This document shows positions 52,708 through 62,674 of a stretch of DNA of 64,000 bases, in pieces. Source of the stretch: SAR92 clade bacterium (GTDB lineage: Bacteria > Pseudomonadota > Gammaproteobacteria > Pseudomonadales > Porticoccaceae); assembly GCA_014381985.1 (NCBI GenBank), contig JACNKP010000023.1, positions 62,001 to 126,000 of the forward strand. The letters are read 5' to 3'. The translations under genes were made by a program, and so were the position numbers. The notes below the pieces were generated by a model that saw only the letters and a program-made list of their open reading frames with translations, ran no database searches and had not been told where the DNA came from. Numbering within the stretch: position 1 is the stretch's first letter; each line of letters starts with the position of its first letter.

Positions 52708-53460
52708 CTACGGAAAGAATAGTAGCTTGAGTGCCACCAATACCGTCACTACCGTTATGATTGGCTGTACTAATCCAGACCCTCGTGTCATAACTAAATT
52801 AGACCCAAGCCTGGCACCTACTATCTGCGCTAGTGCCATAGGCAATGCCAGTTCCCACAACACAAAGCCATTGAAAATAAAGATAGCGGCCGACGTACCG
52901 TTGACAGCTAAAATCATTAACTTAGTCTCAGCGGTGGCCTTAACTAAATTATGACCGAGCAGCCATACGAATAAAAATGGCATAATTGATCCCATTCCTG
53001 GGCCAAAAAAGCCACCGTAGAACCCCATACCAAGCGCCGCCGTACAAGCGAACCAGTTAAATCCTAGCATTGGTACTCTATCAACTGGGCTAACCTTCGG
53101 TGATAACAGGAAATAAATGCCAATACCCAGCAACAAGAGGGGGATTAATCGGTTCAGTGTTCCCCCATCAAGCGCTTGAACCGTTAAAGTCCCCACTATT
53201 GAACCCAAAACCGCCATTAAAACAGACACTAGGAGAGGCTTTATCTCGAGATGTCCTTTGCGGAAAAAATTCCACGTTGATGACAGAGTGCCCACTGAAC
53301 TTTGGACCTTGTTTGTCGCCAAAGCTGTTAAAGGTGCCAGCCCAACCCACAATAATGCTGGCAATGTCAGTACCCCACCAGAACCTGCAATAGAAGAAAT
53401 CAACCCAGCAAAAAAGGCAACAGCGACTAATACCATCTGCGTTAAGAAACTTAACTCCAT
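52708..53460 (-). CDS. TauE/SafE family permease
   Basis: 250 residues, eight TM segments in two repeats (GLISSIAGSGGVLTLPALLWVGL, then YGGFFGPGMGSIMPFLFVWLLGH), the marker glycine-rich turns of the TauE/SafE (formerly DUF81) family. Members export organic or inorganic sulfur anions such as sulfite or sulfoacetate; the cargo here is not determinable. It converges on ribH with a 49-bp gap and is monocistronic by spacing. Confidence 0.9.
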   Translation of the reverse strand: MELSFLTQMVLVAVAFFAGLISSIAGSGGVLTLPALLWVGLAPLTALATNKVQSSVGTLSSTWNFFRKGHLEIKPLLVSVLMAVLGSIVGTLTVQALDGGTLNRLIPLLLLGIGIYFLLSPKVSPVDRVPMLGFNWFACTAALGMGFYGGFFGPGMGSIMPFLFVWLLGHNLVKATAETKLMILAVNGTSAAIFIFNGFVLWELALPMALAQIVGARLGSNLVMTRGSGLVQPIITVVTVLVALKLLFFP

Positions 53461-53507
53461 TCAAATCTCATCATGAAGTGAATACTTACTTTTAGTTATA
53501 TTGCTAG

Positions 53508-54113
53508 TTAGGCTTTGCTGGGATGCCTGCCGATATATTGTTTATAGTACGCTCTAATAAATGCCAAATCCGCCTCATTATCGCCCGTTGGCTGAAAGAG
53601 ATCACCAATAACCAGTCGCTTGCCGGCAAAATCAAAGCCAAACAGCAAGATCTCACAATCTAGGTCATGAGCTAAACGTAAGAAGCCTGTTTTCCATTTA
53701 ACTACCTTCTTACGCGTTCCTTCAGGGGCCAACCCGATGGCGACTCCGCCTTCTTTTTTTGACAAGGCTACAACCTTCTCAATAATACCCTTGGGGTCAG
53801 CGCGATCTATAGGTATACCGCCCAGCCATTCCATAAACCAGACAACGCCAGGTTTAAAGATAGTGTGTTTACCAAGCCAGCGTATACGCAAGTTCAGGCC
53901 CAAAACTGCAGCCATAGCGAAGACAAAATCCCAGTTGGATGTATGAGGAGCTGCGATAATCAAAACACGCTTAACATCGGGAATAACACCCTCAACACGC
54001 CAACCAAAAAGACCGAGGACGGTCCGGCCAAACCAGCGGCTAAAAAGACTTCGGTTTCCTCGTAGATGCTCAGGTATTTGATCTGGATGCACTCGGTATT
54101 GATGCTGCTTCAT
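53508..54113 (-). CDS. 1-acyl-sn-glycerol-3-phosphate acyltransferase-like protein
   Basis: 201 residues. Acyltransferase block I is PHTSNWDF, the HX4D motif, and block III is APEGTRKK; these mark PlsC-type enzymes that acylate lysophosphatidate or related acceptors at the membrane. A hydrophobic stretch (TVLGLFGWRVEGVIP) precedes the motif. AAGG lies 8 nt before the ATG. A close paralogue of the same length is encoded 236 bp upstream, same strand. Substrate could be something other than glycerolipid. Confidence 0.85.
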   Translation of the reverse strand: MKQHQYRVHPDQIPEHLRGNRSLFSRWFGRTVLGLFGWRVEGVIPDVKRVLIIAAPHTSNWDFVFAMAAVLGLNLRIRWLGKHTIFKPGVVWFMEWLGGIPIDRADPKGIIEKVVALSKKEGGVAIGLAPEGTRKKVVKWKTGFLRLAHDLDCEILLFGFDFAGKRLVIGDLFQPTGDNEADLAFIRAYYKQYIGRHPSKA

Positions 54114-54349
54114 TATGCTAACCTTTGATTTTTGACTATTTTTATTATTTTTATTAGCTTAGCGTATCTTATCGGTTTTTGTACGGATGAAAATAAAAGC
54201 AGGCTATTCCACCAAGACCTGAAATTAAATCTAATTAGCAATTCCATTCTCGAGGACCAAGACTCTTTAAATTTATCGTCAGAAAGAGACTTTTGATTTA
54301 AGTATAAAAGTGAATGTTCACTTTTATTTTCGGGCTTTTGCTCTTATGG

Positions 54350-54955
54350 TTAGAACTGATCCTTATGTATCCCCTGAAATTGATCGTAGTATTGCTTAAT
54401 AGCTACTAAATCGTAATTATTATCGCCACTGGGATGATAAAGATCACCGATCACAATTGTCTTGGTAGGGAAGTTAATAGCCACCATAAGAATAGGACAA
54501 TCTAACGCCTTAGCAAGCCTCAGAAAGCCTGTCTTCCATTTAAGCGCTTTTTTACGGGTCCCCTCTGGCGTTATACCAATGACAACGCCTTTGCCTTTTC
54601 TTGCCAGCCGCGCAACTCTTTCAACTATTGCTTGAGGCTGGGTCCGATCAGTTGGTATTCCACCCAACCACTCCATGAACCAAACAACGCCTCGCTTGAA
54701 AATAGTATGCTTGGCCAACCAACGCATTCGCAGGTTAAGACCCAAGATGGTTGCCATAGCTAAGACAAAATCCCAGTTTGAGGTATGAGGCGCTCCGATC
54801 ACTAACAATCGTTTCAAGTCTGGTATCTGACCCTCAACCCTCCAACCCAAAACACGTAGAACGGTACGACCCAACCAACGGGATACCGCGCCACGATTGG
54901 CTCGTAAATGCACCGGCGTTTGATCTTGGTGAACAGTAGGTGTCTTGATACCCAT
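54350..54955 (-). CDS. 1-acyl-sn-glycerol-3-phosphate acyltransferase-like protein (paralogue)
   Basis: 201 residues from ATG 54955, which has GAGG at 7-nt spacing; the track's TTG 54967 is rejected. Motifs as in the neighbour: PHTSNWDFVLAMA and TPEGTRKKALKWKTGFLRLA. The two proteins share most of their length (RWLGRTVLRVLGWRVEG versus RWFGRTVLGLFGWRVEG), so they arose by tandem duplication. A 236-bp gap with an AT-rich stretch separates them, so each may have its own promoter. Same functional limits as the neighbour. Confidence 0.85.
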   Translation of the reverse strand: MGIKTPTVHQDQTPVHLRANRGAVSRWLGRTVLRVLGWRVEGQIPDLKRLLVIGAPHTSNWDFVLAMATILGLNLRMRWLAKHTIFKRGVVWFMEWLGGIPTDRTQPQAIVERVARLARKGKGVVIGITPEGTRKKALKWKTGFLRLAKALDCPILMVAINFPTKTIVIGDLYHPSGDNNYDLVAIKQYYDQFQGIHKDQF

Positions 54956-54998
54956 AATTGACCTCAACTAGCTAAGATAAATTTACACGCAAATCAAG

Positions 54999-56570
54999 TT
55001 AGTGTTCGCGAGTGGCTCGAAATGCAATATCTGGATGACGCTCTTCTGCAAGAGCTAGATTGACCCTGGTGGGCGCCAAATAAGTCAGATGACCGCCCCC
55101 ATCAACGGCTAGGTTATCTTCTGCTTTATTGCGAAAGGCCTCTAGGGTCTTGTGATCATCAGATTCAGTCCATCGAGCTGTATGCACATTAACTGACTCA
55201 TACACGGCTTCTACGCCATATTCTTCTCGAAGCCGATAAGCTACCACATCAAATTGCAACTGGCCAACCGCCCCAACGATGACATCATTGTTACGAAAGG
55301 GAAAGAAAACCTGAGTACTACCTTCTTCCGATAATTGCCGAATGCCATTTTGCAACTGCTTGGCTCTTAATGGATCTCTAAGACGAATGCGCTTAAATAA
55401 TTCGGGCGCGAAATGGGGGATACCACTGAATTTGAGCGTCTCCCCTTCAGTAAAAGTGTCACCAATCTGTATTGACCCATGATTATGTAACCCGATAATG
55501 TCGCCCGCTACTGCTTCGTCAACAGAAATTCTCTCGCCCGCTTTAAAGCTAAAGGCATCTGCGATACGCACATCTTTACCGGTACGAACATGTTTCATTT
55601 TCATACCTTTAGTATATTTACCTGAGCAGATTCGTAAAAAAGCGATTCGATCTCGGTGCTTCGGGTCCATATTGGCTTGAATTTTAAAAACAAAGCCGCT
55701 GAATTTTTCTTCATCTGCCACAACTTCTCGCTCTGCGGCCTGTCGCGGTTGAGGGGACGGCGCCCAACGCACAAAATAGTCAAGCATTTCACGAATGCCG
55801 AAGTTACCCAAAGCAGTGCCAAAGAACACCGGTGCGAGCCGGCCAGATAAGAATTCATTCATATCGAAAAGGTTAGTCGCGCCTTTTACCAGCTCTAGTT
55901 CTTCCAAAACATCATCGGCATAGGCGCCCAAGGCCTCTCGCGCCTCGGGGGAATCTAGTCCATGCACCTGAACGTCACCGGTCAATGTATGACCTTTCCC
56001 CTGCACATAAACATGGATAGTGTCAGTGTAAAAATTGTATACGCCACGGAATTCGCGGCCCATCCCAATCGGCCAATTAATCGGCGCAGCTTTAATTTTA
56101 AGCACCGCTTCAATTTCGTCCAATAAATCAATGGGGTCTCGAATATCACGGTCCATCTTGTTTACAAAGGTTAAGATCGGCGTGTCACGCAAACGACAGA
56201 CGTCCATTAGTTTAATGGTGCGGGCCTCTACACCTTTAGCCCCATCGATAACCATGAGAGATGAATCCACCGCGGTGAGGGTGCGATAGGTATCTTCAGA
56301 GAAGTCTTCGTGCCCAGGGGTATCCAGTAAATTAACCATGCAGCCTTGATAGGGAAATTGCATGACCGATGATGTCACAGAAATACCACGCTCTTTTTCC
56401 ATTGCCATCCAATCGGAAGTAGCATGACGGTCGCTTTTACGCCCTTTGACCGTACCCGCCACCTGAATAAGATTACCGAGCAATAATAGTTTTTCGGTAA
56501 TGGTGGTTTTACCTGCATCGGGGTGCGAAATAATAGCGAATGTGCGCCTATCTGAAACGTGGTGACTCAT
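54999..56570 (-). CDS. prfC: peptide chain release factor 3
   Basis: GTPase that removes RF1/RF2 after peptide release and has a role in post-peptidyl-transfer quality control. 523 residues from ATG 56570 ([23 protein letters not shown]), which aligns with known RF3; the track's longer start is rejected. G1 SHPDAGKTT, switch DTPGHEDF, and NKMDR are intact. [23 protein letters not shown] and EYGVEAVYE also match. Upstream ribosome site is weak. The small gap to the acyltransferase gene is 43 bp. Confidence 0.96.
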   Translation of the reverse strand: MSHHVSDRRTFAIISHPDAGKTTITEKLLLLGNLIQVAGTVKGRKSDRHATSDWMAMEKERGISVTSSVMQFPYQGCMVNLLDTPGHEDFSEDTYRTLTAVDSSLMVIDGAKGVEARTIKLMDVCRLRDTPILTFVNKMDRDIRDPIDLLDEIEAVLKIKAAPINWPIGMGREFRGVYNFYTDTIHVYVQGKGHTLTGDVQVHGLDSPEAREALGAYADDVLEELELVKGATNLFDMNEFLSGRLAPVFFGTALGNFGIREMLDYFVRWAPSPQPRQAAEREVVADEEKFSGFVFKIQANMDPKHRDRIAFLRICSGKYTKGMKMKHVRTGKDVRIADAFSFKAGERISVDEAVAGDIIGLHNHGSIQIGDTFTEGETLKFSGIPHFAPELFKRIRLRDPLRAKQLQNGIRQLSEEGSTQVFFPFRNNDVIVGAVGQLQFDVVAYRLREEYGVEAVYESVNVHTARWTESDDHKTLEAFRNKAEDNLAVDGGGHLTYLAPTRVNLALAEERHPDIAFRATREH

Positions 56571-56782
56571 GGGCTTTTTTACGTATCTATAAAAGTTCGG
56601 CATTATAGCTTTGTAAGCGTCTTGGGTCAGCTACTAATAGCCTAGGATTAAAATCAATCTCATCTATTTGATGTCGCGTATAATACACAATGAACCACCT
56701 ACACACCGTTAACGCAAGATAGCGCTTTACCCACCCAATTCCACATTATTAATGTGTAAAGACATCAAAGGCCGCAAATCAA

Positions 56783-57802
56783 ATGCAGTATAAAGGTCAA
56801 ACAGACTACGATCACAAAGGTCCCTCACCAAAGCAAGGCGTGATACTTTGCAACTTAGGGACGCCAGATGCACCACAAACATCTGACCTACGCCGTTATT
56901 TAAAACAATTTTTAAGCGATCCACGGGTTGTAGAAGTTCCTAGATTACTTTGGTGGCTAATCCTTAATTTGGTAATCTTGCGGCTTCGGCCTCGGCGTTC
57001 AGCCAAGCTCTATCGTAGCGTGTGGACAGAAAAGGGGTCTCCATTGCTGGTTAATACGCAAGCGCAAGTCGATGGCGTTCGAAAACTGTTGGCCGCAAAG
57101 CACGGAAAGGAAGTGCCAGTGGTTCTGGGAATGCGCTACGGCAACCCCTCAATTGAGTCGGCCATTAATGAGCTTAGCGCCCAGAATGTACGAAACATTA
57201 CCGTGTTGCCGCTTTACCCCCAATATTCTGGGGCTACCACAGGCTCAACCTTTGACGCTATCGCTGAAGTTTTCAAACGAACGCGGTGGGTTCCCGAATT
57301 ACATTTTGTTGGCGGCTATCACCAATCTGAGGCATTTATTAATGCTCTATGCTCGAGCATTAGCCGGCATATCGACGCCCATGGTCATCCGGATAAACTT
57401 ATTTTTTCTTATCATGGCACCCCTGAACGATACCTCAAAAAGGGAGACCCGTATCATTGCCTTTGTCACCAGACCACTCGTATGGTTGCTGAAAAAATGA
57501 ACTTGGCTGAAGATAATATTATGACCACTTTTCAGTCACGCTTTGGCCGCGAGCCTTGGTTGCAACCCTACACTGACAAAACGCTGGGGGCCCTCCCAAA
57601 CACAGGGATTTACCGTGTGGCTGTTATCTGCCCCGGTTTTTCATCAGATTGCCTAGAAACTATCGAAGAGATCAACATTGAAGCCCGTGAAATTTTCTCG
57701 AACGCTGGCGGAAAGGAGTTTCATTATATTCCTTGCCTCAATGACGACCCAGAACATATAGAAGCCCTAGCTCAAATTGTGAATCAACATCTCAATATTT
57801 AA
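56783..57802 (+). CDS. hemH: ferrochelatase
   Basis: Inserts ferrous iron into protoporphyrin IX, last step of heme synthesis, inner-membrane associated. 339 residues. VILCNLGTPDAPQ at the N-terminus, QYSGATTGSTFDAI, SYHGTPERYLKKGDPYHCLCHQTT with the active-site His, and CPGFSSDCLETIEEI with the catalytic Glu. Cys residues around YHCLCH and CPGFSSDC could hold a 2Fe-2S cluster, as some ferrochelatases do, but the arrangement is not proof. Divergent from prfC. Confidence 0.95.
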   Translation: MQYKGQTDYDHKGPSPKQGVILCNLGTPDAPQTSDLRRYLKQFLSDPRVVEVPRLLWWLILNLVILRLRPRRSAKLYRSVWTEKGSPLLVNTQAQVDGVRKLLAAKHGKEVPVVLGMRYGNPSIESAINELSAQNVRNITVLPLYPQYSGATTGSTFDAIAEVFKRTRWVPELHFVGGYHQSEAFINALCSSISRHIDAHGHPDKLIFSYHGTPERYLKKGDPYHCLCHQTTRMVAEKMNLAEDNIMTTFQSRFGREPWLQPYTDKTLGALPNTGIYRVAVICPGFSSDCLETIEEINIEAREIFSNAGGKEFHYIPCLNDDPEHIEALAQIVNQHLNI

Positions 57803-57986
57803 GGGATATTCTGCAGGTAGAAGCCAAAAAGCCATTTTTTCCTGAAAATGATGACTTTATCCCTCCCCTCCGCGGAAAATCGGGAATTATAGTCGCGCTA
57901 GACGTATAATGCTGAAAATGAATACAGCCAGTTTTCCTAATCAAACGCCGTGCAAAATATTGAAAAAAAATAACATCAAAGCCTAC

Positions 57987-59225
57987 ATGGAAGCCGTTGG
58001 AGTTGCCGCTCTTGAGTCATCAAGAGTCATAGCCCGCGCGCCCACAGAGACGAAAAATCAAGCCCTAACGGCTATTGCAAGGCGTCTTAGTGATGACCGT
58101 CAAATGGTGTTGTCGGCAAATCTTATCGATATGGAGAACGGCCTTACCAACGGGCTAGATGCCTCTCTATTAGACCGGCTAGAACTTAACAATGAACGCA
58201 TTGAAGCTATGATCGAAGGCTTGCATCAAGTTGCGGCGCTACCCGATCCTGTCGGTGAAATGACAGACTTAGGTGTCCGCCCTAGCGGGATTAGGTTGGG
58301 AAAAATGCGCGCGCCTATCGGTGTCATCGGCATCATTTACGAATCACGCCCCAATGTCACTATTGATGCTGCGAGTCTTTGTTTAAAAGCTGGAAACGCG
58401 ACTATTTTACGCGGTGGAAGTGAGGCTATTCACTCCAATCAAGCTATTGCTGCCTGCATTAAAAAGGGTCTAGCTGATGCAAATTTACCTCAAACTGTAG
58501 TTCAGGTTATCAGCACGCCTGACCGCGATGCGGTAGCAGAGCTAATAACCATGACCGATTATTTGGATGTGATTATTCCTCGAGGAGGTAAGGGTCTGAT
58601 AAAAAGACTTATAACTGACGCCCGAGTACCTATCATTAAACATTTAGATGGTAACTGTCATGTCTACATTGATGATCATGCCGATTTAAAAAAGGCGGTA
58701 GATATTGCAATTAACTCCAAAACCCATCGCTACGGTGTGTGCAATGCCATGGAATCACTGGTTATCGCCAAGTCTGTTGCTGACGAAATATTACCTAAAC
58801 TCGCAGCTATGTATACGGAAAAACAAGTTGAATTACGGGGTTGTGAAAAATCACGAGCTATCGTAGCCACCATAAATGAGGCCAGCGAAGAAGACTGGGG
58901 CGAAGAATTTCTGGCACCTATTTTGGCGATTAAAATCGTAGACGGCCTCGACGAGGCTATCAACCATATCAATCACTACAGTTCTAAGCATACCGAATCT
59001 ATCGTCACTGAAGACGATCAGAACAGTCGCAGGTTTTTAGCTGAAATTGATTCAAGTTCAGTGATAATTAACGCATCGACACGGTTTGCCGACGGCTTCG
59101 AATATGGTTTGGGCGCTGAAATAGGTATTTCGACCGATAAAATTCATGCCCGAGGCCCTGTAGGCTTAGAGGGCCTTACCTGTCAAAAATGGGTGGTGTT
59201 TGGCGATGGACAAATCCGACAATAG
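57987..59225 (+). CDS. proA: gamma-glutamyl phosphate reductase
   Basis: NADPH-dependent reductase giving glutamate-5-semialdehyde in proline synthesis. The ORF track opens at ATG 57909 (438 residues); ATG 57987 is preferred because [12 protein letters not shown] aligns with the E. coli start and gives 412 residues. A TATAAT hexamer at 57904-57909 overlaps the upstream ATG and would fit a -10 element, which also argues against that start. Catalytic Cys is in [31 protein letters not shown] and [23 protein letters not shown] are typical. It leads the nadD-rsfS-rlmH-mrdA-rodA run. Confidence 0.94.
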   Translation: MEAVGVAALESSRVIARAPTETKNQALTAIARRLSDDRQMVLSANLIDMENGLTNGLDASLLDRLELNNERIEAMIEGLHQVAALPDPVGEMTDLGVRPSGIRLGKMRAPIGVIGIIYESRPNVTIDAASLCLKAGNATILRGGSEAIHSNQAIAACIKKGLADANLPQTVVQVISTPDRDAVAELITMTDYLDVIIPRGGKGLIKRLITDARVPIIKHLDGNCHVYIDDHADLKKAVDIAINSKTHRYGVCNAMESLVIAKSVADEILPKLAAMYTEKQVELRGCEKSRAIVATINEASEEDWGEEFLAPILAIKIVDGLDEAINHINHYSSKHTESIVTEDDQNSRRFLAEIDSSSVIINASTRFADGFEYGLGAEIGISTDKIHARGPVGLEGLTCQKWVVFGDGQIRQ

Positions 59226-59862
59226 CATGGCAGTGGCTATATTTGGTGGGACCTTTGACCCTATTCATAATGGCCATTTAACCATTGCGAGCGATCTAGC
59301 TCAGTTACTCGATGTTAGTGAAGTAAGAATGGTACCATGCGCTTACCCGCCTCATCGCGGCGAGCCAAATGTGTCAACTGAGCATAGGCGAGCAATGCTG
59401 GCAACTGCCTTGAGTCATACTGACTCGCCGCTGATCATTGATGACATCGAATTACGTCGATCAGCGCCAAGTTATAGTATTAATACTGTTAAACTGCTGC
59501 GCCAGGAAATTGGGGCCGACGCTCCTCTGTTTATGTGTATTGGCATGGACGCTCTGAGTAAACTAGATAGCTGGCATCAGTGGCAGCAGATTTTAGATTT
59601 TTGCCACATTGCTGTTTCGTCACGGCCCGGTTACGAGCAGCCTCAAGCAGGCCCTCTAGTTAAATGGATTGCTTGTCACCGCAGCGACGATTTGAGTGAA
59701 ATAAAGAGGAAGCCAAGTGGGTGCATCTATTTTTGCGACTTATCCATGTTAGATATTTCATCTACCAATATTAGAGTAAAGGTAGCCAAAGGGGATGATG
59801 TCCACCTTATGCTGCCTGACTCTGTCATTAGCTATATCCAAAAAAACCGTTTATATGAGTAA
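59206..59862 (+). CDS. nadD: nicotinate-nucleotide adenylyltransferase
   Basis: Makes deamido-NAD from nicotinate mononucleotide and ATP. About 218 residues. The nucleotidyltransferase motif is [13 protein letters not shown], with the second [13 protein letters not shown]. Starts at 59206 or 59227 are both possible; the second leaves only five residues before FGGTFDP, the first has a GGTGG-like site. Overlaps the proA stop slightly. Part of the conserved proA-nadD-rsfS-rlmH order. Confidence 0.93.
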   Translation: MDKSDNSMAVAIFGGTFDPIHNGHLTIASDLAQLLDVSEVRMVPCAYPPHRGEPNVSTEHRRAMLATALSHTDSPLIIDDIELRRSAPSYSINTVKLLRQEIGADAPLFMCIGMDALSKLDSWHQWQQILDFCHIAVSSRPGYEQPQAGPLVKWIACHRSDDLSEIKRKPSGCIYFCDLSMLDISSTNIRVKVAKGDDVHLMLPDSVISYIQKNRLYE

Positions 59863-59871
59863 CCTTGTACT

Positions 59872-60261
59872 ATGAAAAAAGATCTCCACGAAATAATTAT
59901 CTCTGCCCTTGAAGACGTTAAAGCTCAAGATATTGTAAGCATTGATGTTACAAAATTAACTGGCATTATGGACACAATGGTAGTCGCAAGCGGCAACTCT
60001 AGCCGGCAAGTAAAATCTCTGGCTAATAATGTAGCTGTCGACGCCAAAAAGGCTGGATTCAGGGTGATTGGAATGGAGGGTGATGACGTTTCAGAATGGA
60101 TATTGGTCGATTTTGGCGATGTTATTGTGCATGTCATGTTACCCAAAACTCGGGCATTCTATGATTTAGAAAAATTATGGTCTTTGCGCCCAGATGATCG
60201 CCCTTTAAACGCGGAGGCCGAGGCCGCAATGTTGGGTTCGCCGCCGATTGGTCAGGATTAA
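59872..60261 (+). CDS. rsfS: ribosomal silencing factor RsfS
   Basis: Binds L14 on the large subunit and blocks joining when nutrients fall. 129 residues. EDVKAQDIVSIDVTKLTGIMDTMVVASGNSSRQVKSLA and EGDDVSEWILVDFGDVIVHVMLPKTRAFYDLEKLW match the RsfS fold closely. It is 9 bp after nadD and its stop is close to the rlmH TTG start. Confidence 0.96.
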   Translation: MKKDLHEIIISALEDVKAQDIVSIDVTKLTGIMDTMVVASGNSSRQVKSLANNVAVDAKKAGFRVIGMEGDDVSEWILVDFGDVIVHVMLPKTRAFYDLEKLWSLRPDDRPLNAEAEAAMLGSPPIGQD

Positions 60262-60262
60262 T

Positions 60263-60733
60263 TTGAAACTCCGTATTCTGGCTGTCGGTACGCGAATGCC
60301 TGCATGGGTAGAAACGGGATGTCTTGAATATAGTAAACGTATGCCGCCTGAACTGCGCATCCAAACCACTGAAATAGCGCTTGGCCAGCGAGGTAAAAGT
60401 CAGTCATCAACCAAAGCAACAGAAATCGAAGGCCAATCAATTTTAAAGTCTCTACCCGATAAAGATTTCGTCATTGCGCTTGATGTGCTGGGCAAAACCA
60501 TGACTACCGAAAAATTAGCCAGTAATTTAGCCAGCTGGCAAATGGATGGTCGAGATGTTAACTTACTGATTGGTGGCCCAGATGGTCTCTCGCCTGATTG
60601 TATAGCTAGGGCTAATATGCGTTGGTCTCTATCGGATTTAACGCTTCCCCACCCCCTAGTACGCATTGTGCTAATGGAGCAGCTTTATAGGGCATGGACG
60701 ATTAATGCTAACCACCCATACCATCGCAATTAG
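60263..60733 (+). CDS. rlmH: 23S rRNA pseudouridine-1915 methyltransferase
   Basis: SPOUT methyltransferase that methylates N3 of pseudouridine 1915 in 23S rRNA. The SAM-binding knot is LLIGGPDGLSP and LPHPLVRIVLMEQLYRAW, ending in NHPYHRN. The track begins at TTG 60248; the next in-frame TTG at 60263 (MKLRILAVGTRMPAW) has AGGA at 5-nt spacing and aligns with E. coli MKLQLVAVG, giving 156 residues. So a TTG start is used. Confidence 0.94.
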   Translation: MKLRILAVGTRMPAWVETGCLEYSKRMPPELRIQTTEIALGQRGKSQSSTKATEIEGQSILKSLPDKDFVIALDVLGKTMTTEKLASNLASWQMDGRDVNLLIGGPDGLSPDCIARANMRWSLSDLTLPHPLVRIVLMEQLYRAWTINANHPYHRN

Positions 60734-60751
60734 GTGTTTGGATAGATAATA

Positions 60752-62674
60752 ATGATACATAAGGAAGCTTTCTCAGACCCTGCTCGCGAAAGAAGAATAT
60801 TTGCTAGGCGGCTTATATTCTCTATGTTTATCATGTTGGTCATGGGACTGACCCTTATTTCTAGGTACGTTGACCTGCAGGTCAATCAGTTTCAAAATTT
60901 TGCAACGGACTCGGATAATAACCGTGTGCATGTGCGACCAGCGGCGCCCACTCGAGGTGTTATCTATGATCGAAACGGGGAGATTCTCGCCGACAACAGG
61001 CCCACATCCAATCTCTCTATTATTCGAGAGCGCACTGACGATCTAGGCCAATTAATCAATAAAGTTGGCTCATTAATAACCCTTACCGACAATGATATTA
61101 CGCGTTTTTATAGTCGATTAAAAAGACGAAAGCCCTTTGAACCGACGCCACTAAAGTTTAACTTAACTGAAAAAGAACAGGCGATTTTAGCTGTCAACCA
61201 GCACATCCTTGACGGCACCAAGGTCAGCGCCAGATTGACTCGGTTTTATCCCAAGCGTGATCTTTTTACTCATGTCGTAGGCTATGTTGGCCGGATTAAC
61301 GACCGTGAAAGTAAAATAATTAATCCTATCAATTACAGCGGTACCGACTCCATTGGCAAAATTGGTATCGAGAAATTTTACGAGGAATCTCTGCTCGGCG
61401 AAGTGGGAAGCGATCATGTAGAAACTAATGCCCGGGGTCGCGTGATGCGAGTTATTGATCATGTAAGCCCTGTTGCTGGTAACGATCTTAAACTGCATCT
61501 TGACAGCCGTTTGCAGAAGGTGGCCTATGAGGCATTTTCGGGCGAACGTGGGTCGCTGGTCGCAATAGAAATAGAAACCGGCGGCGTTCTCGCTATGGTT
61601 AGCGCGCCAAGCTATGACGCCAATCCATTTGTCTCGGGCATTAGCCAAAAGGCTTATGGCGCTCTTCTTAACTCAGAAGATAAACCCATGTTTAACCGCT
61701 CTATTAGGGGCCAATATCCTCCAGGTTCAACCATTAAACCTTTGTTCGGGTTAATCGGTCTTCAAAGTCAAAGTATTACAACGGATACTAAGATAGAAGA
61801 TCCTGGCTATTTTCTTATGGAGGGTATTGAGCGCCCTTGGCGAGACCATAATTCAGAACGGGGCGGGCATGGAAAGGGCGTTGATTTAGCAAAGGCAATC
61901 ATCGAATCCTGCGACGTGTTCTTTTACAAGATGGGCGTAAAGATCGGCATAGACACTTTGGCAACCAGTAGCGAAGCATTTGGCCTAGGTAAAAAAACTA
62001 ATATCGATTTACCTGGAGAGCGCTCGGGCATAATGCCCTCTAGAATATGGAAGAAAAATGCTCGTGGAGCATCCTGGTTTGACGGCGATACTATCAACGT
62101 GAGTATTGGCCAAGGTTTTATGCTCACCACACCATTGCAACTCGCCGTTATGACCGCTAGCATCGCCTCTCGAGGTGACCTGATTCAGCCACAAATAGTT
62201 AAATCTATTAATGGTGTGGAAAACCCTACGATTAAAGTTACCGAAAGCTCTAAGATTAGTGATAAACATTGGAATTATATCCACGAGTCAATGCGTGATG
62301 TTGTGCACTCGAATCGAGGCACGGCAAGAGGCATCAACAAGGATTTGACCTACAACATAGCGGGCAAAACTGGCACAGCCCAAGTCATCAGCATTAATGC
62401 CAGCGACGAGTATGATCGGTCAAAGATTAGCGAGCGACAGTGGGATCATGCGCTGTTCGTCGCTTTCGCTCCCGCTGAAGATCCAAAGATAGCCGTAGCC
62501 TTAATTGTTGAAAATGGCGAGCACGGCAGCTCTGCAGCTGCTCCTATTGCCAGAACTGTCATAGATACATACATCAAATCTGTGATGAGCAACAATGACG
62601 CTCAAAACCTAACAGCAACTAACGCTTCTTACTTAAATTCTTTGCAAGGTTATGACGCTTATGCAGAACAATGA
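60752..62674 (+). CDS. mrdA: penicillin-binding protein 2
   Basis: Transpeptidase of the elongasome, works with RodA in lateral wall synthesis. 640 residues: N-terminal TM at about 22-45 (LIFSMFIMLVMGLTLISRYV), a dimerisation domain, and the transpeptidase with active Ser326 and Lys329 in PPGSTIKP, SCDVFFYKMG in place of SxN, and GKTGTAQ. The sequence APTRGVIYDRNG near 70 is typical. Its stop overlaps the rodA start. Confidence 0.96.
   Translation: MIHKEAFSDPARERRIFARRLIFSMFIMLVMGLTLISRYVDLQVNQFQNFATDSDNNRVHVRPAAPTRGVIYDRNGEILADNRPTSNLSIIRERTDDLGQLINKVGSLITLTDNDITRFYSRLKRRKPFEPTPLKFNLTEKEQAILAVNQHILDGTKVSARLTRFYPKRDLFTHVVGYVGRINDRESKIINPINYSGTDSIGKIGIEKFYEESLLGEVGSDHVETNARGRVMRVIDHVSPVAGNDLKLHLDSRLQKVAYEAFSGERGSLVAIEIETGGVLAMVSAPSYDANPFVSGISQKAYGALLNSEDKPMFNRSIRGQYPPGSTIKPLFGLIGLQSQSITTDTKIEDPGYFLMEGIERPWRDHNSERGGHGKGVDLAKAIIESCDVFFYKMGVKIGIDTLATSSEAFGLGKKTNIDLPGERSGIMPSRIWKKNARGASWFDGDTINVSIGQGFMLTTPLQLAVMTASIASRGDLIQPQIVKSINGVENPTIKVTESSKISDKHWNYIHESMRDVVHSNRGTARGINKDLTYNIAGKTGTAQVISINASDEYDRSKISERQWDHALFVAFAPAEDPKIAVALIVENGEHGSSAAAPIARTVIDTYIKSVMSNNDAQNLTATNASYLNSLQGYDAYAEQ

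Noticed and set aside
56679-56684. TATAAT as promoter of hemH
   Set aside because: No convincing -35; not listed as a feature.
57904-57909. TATAAT as promoter of proA
   Set aside because: A clean -10 but no recognisable -35 at 16-18 bp, so used only as a weak argument about the start codon.
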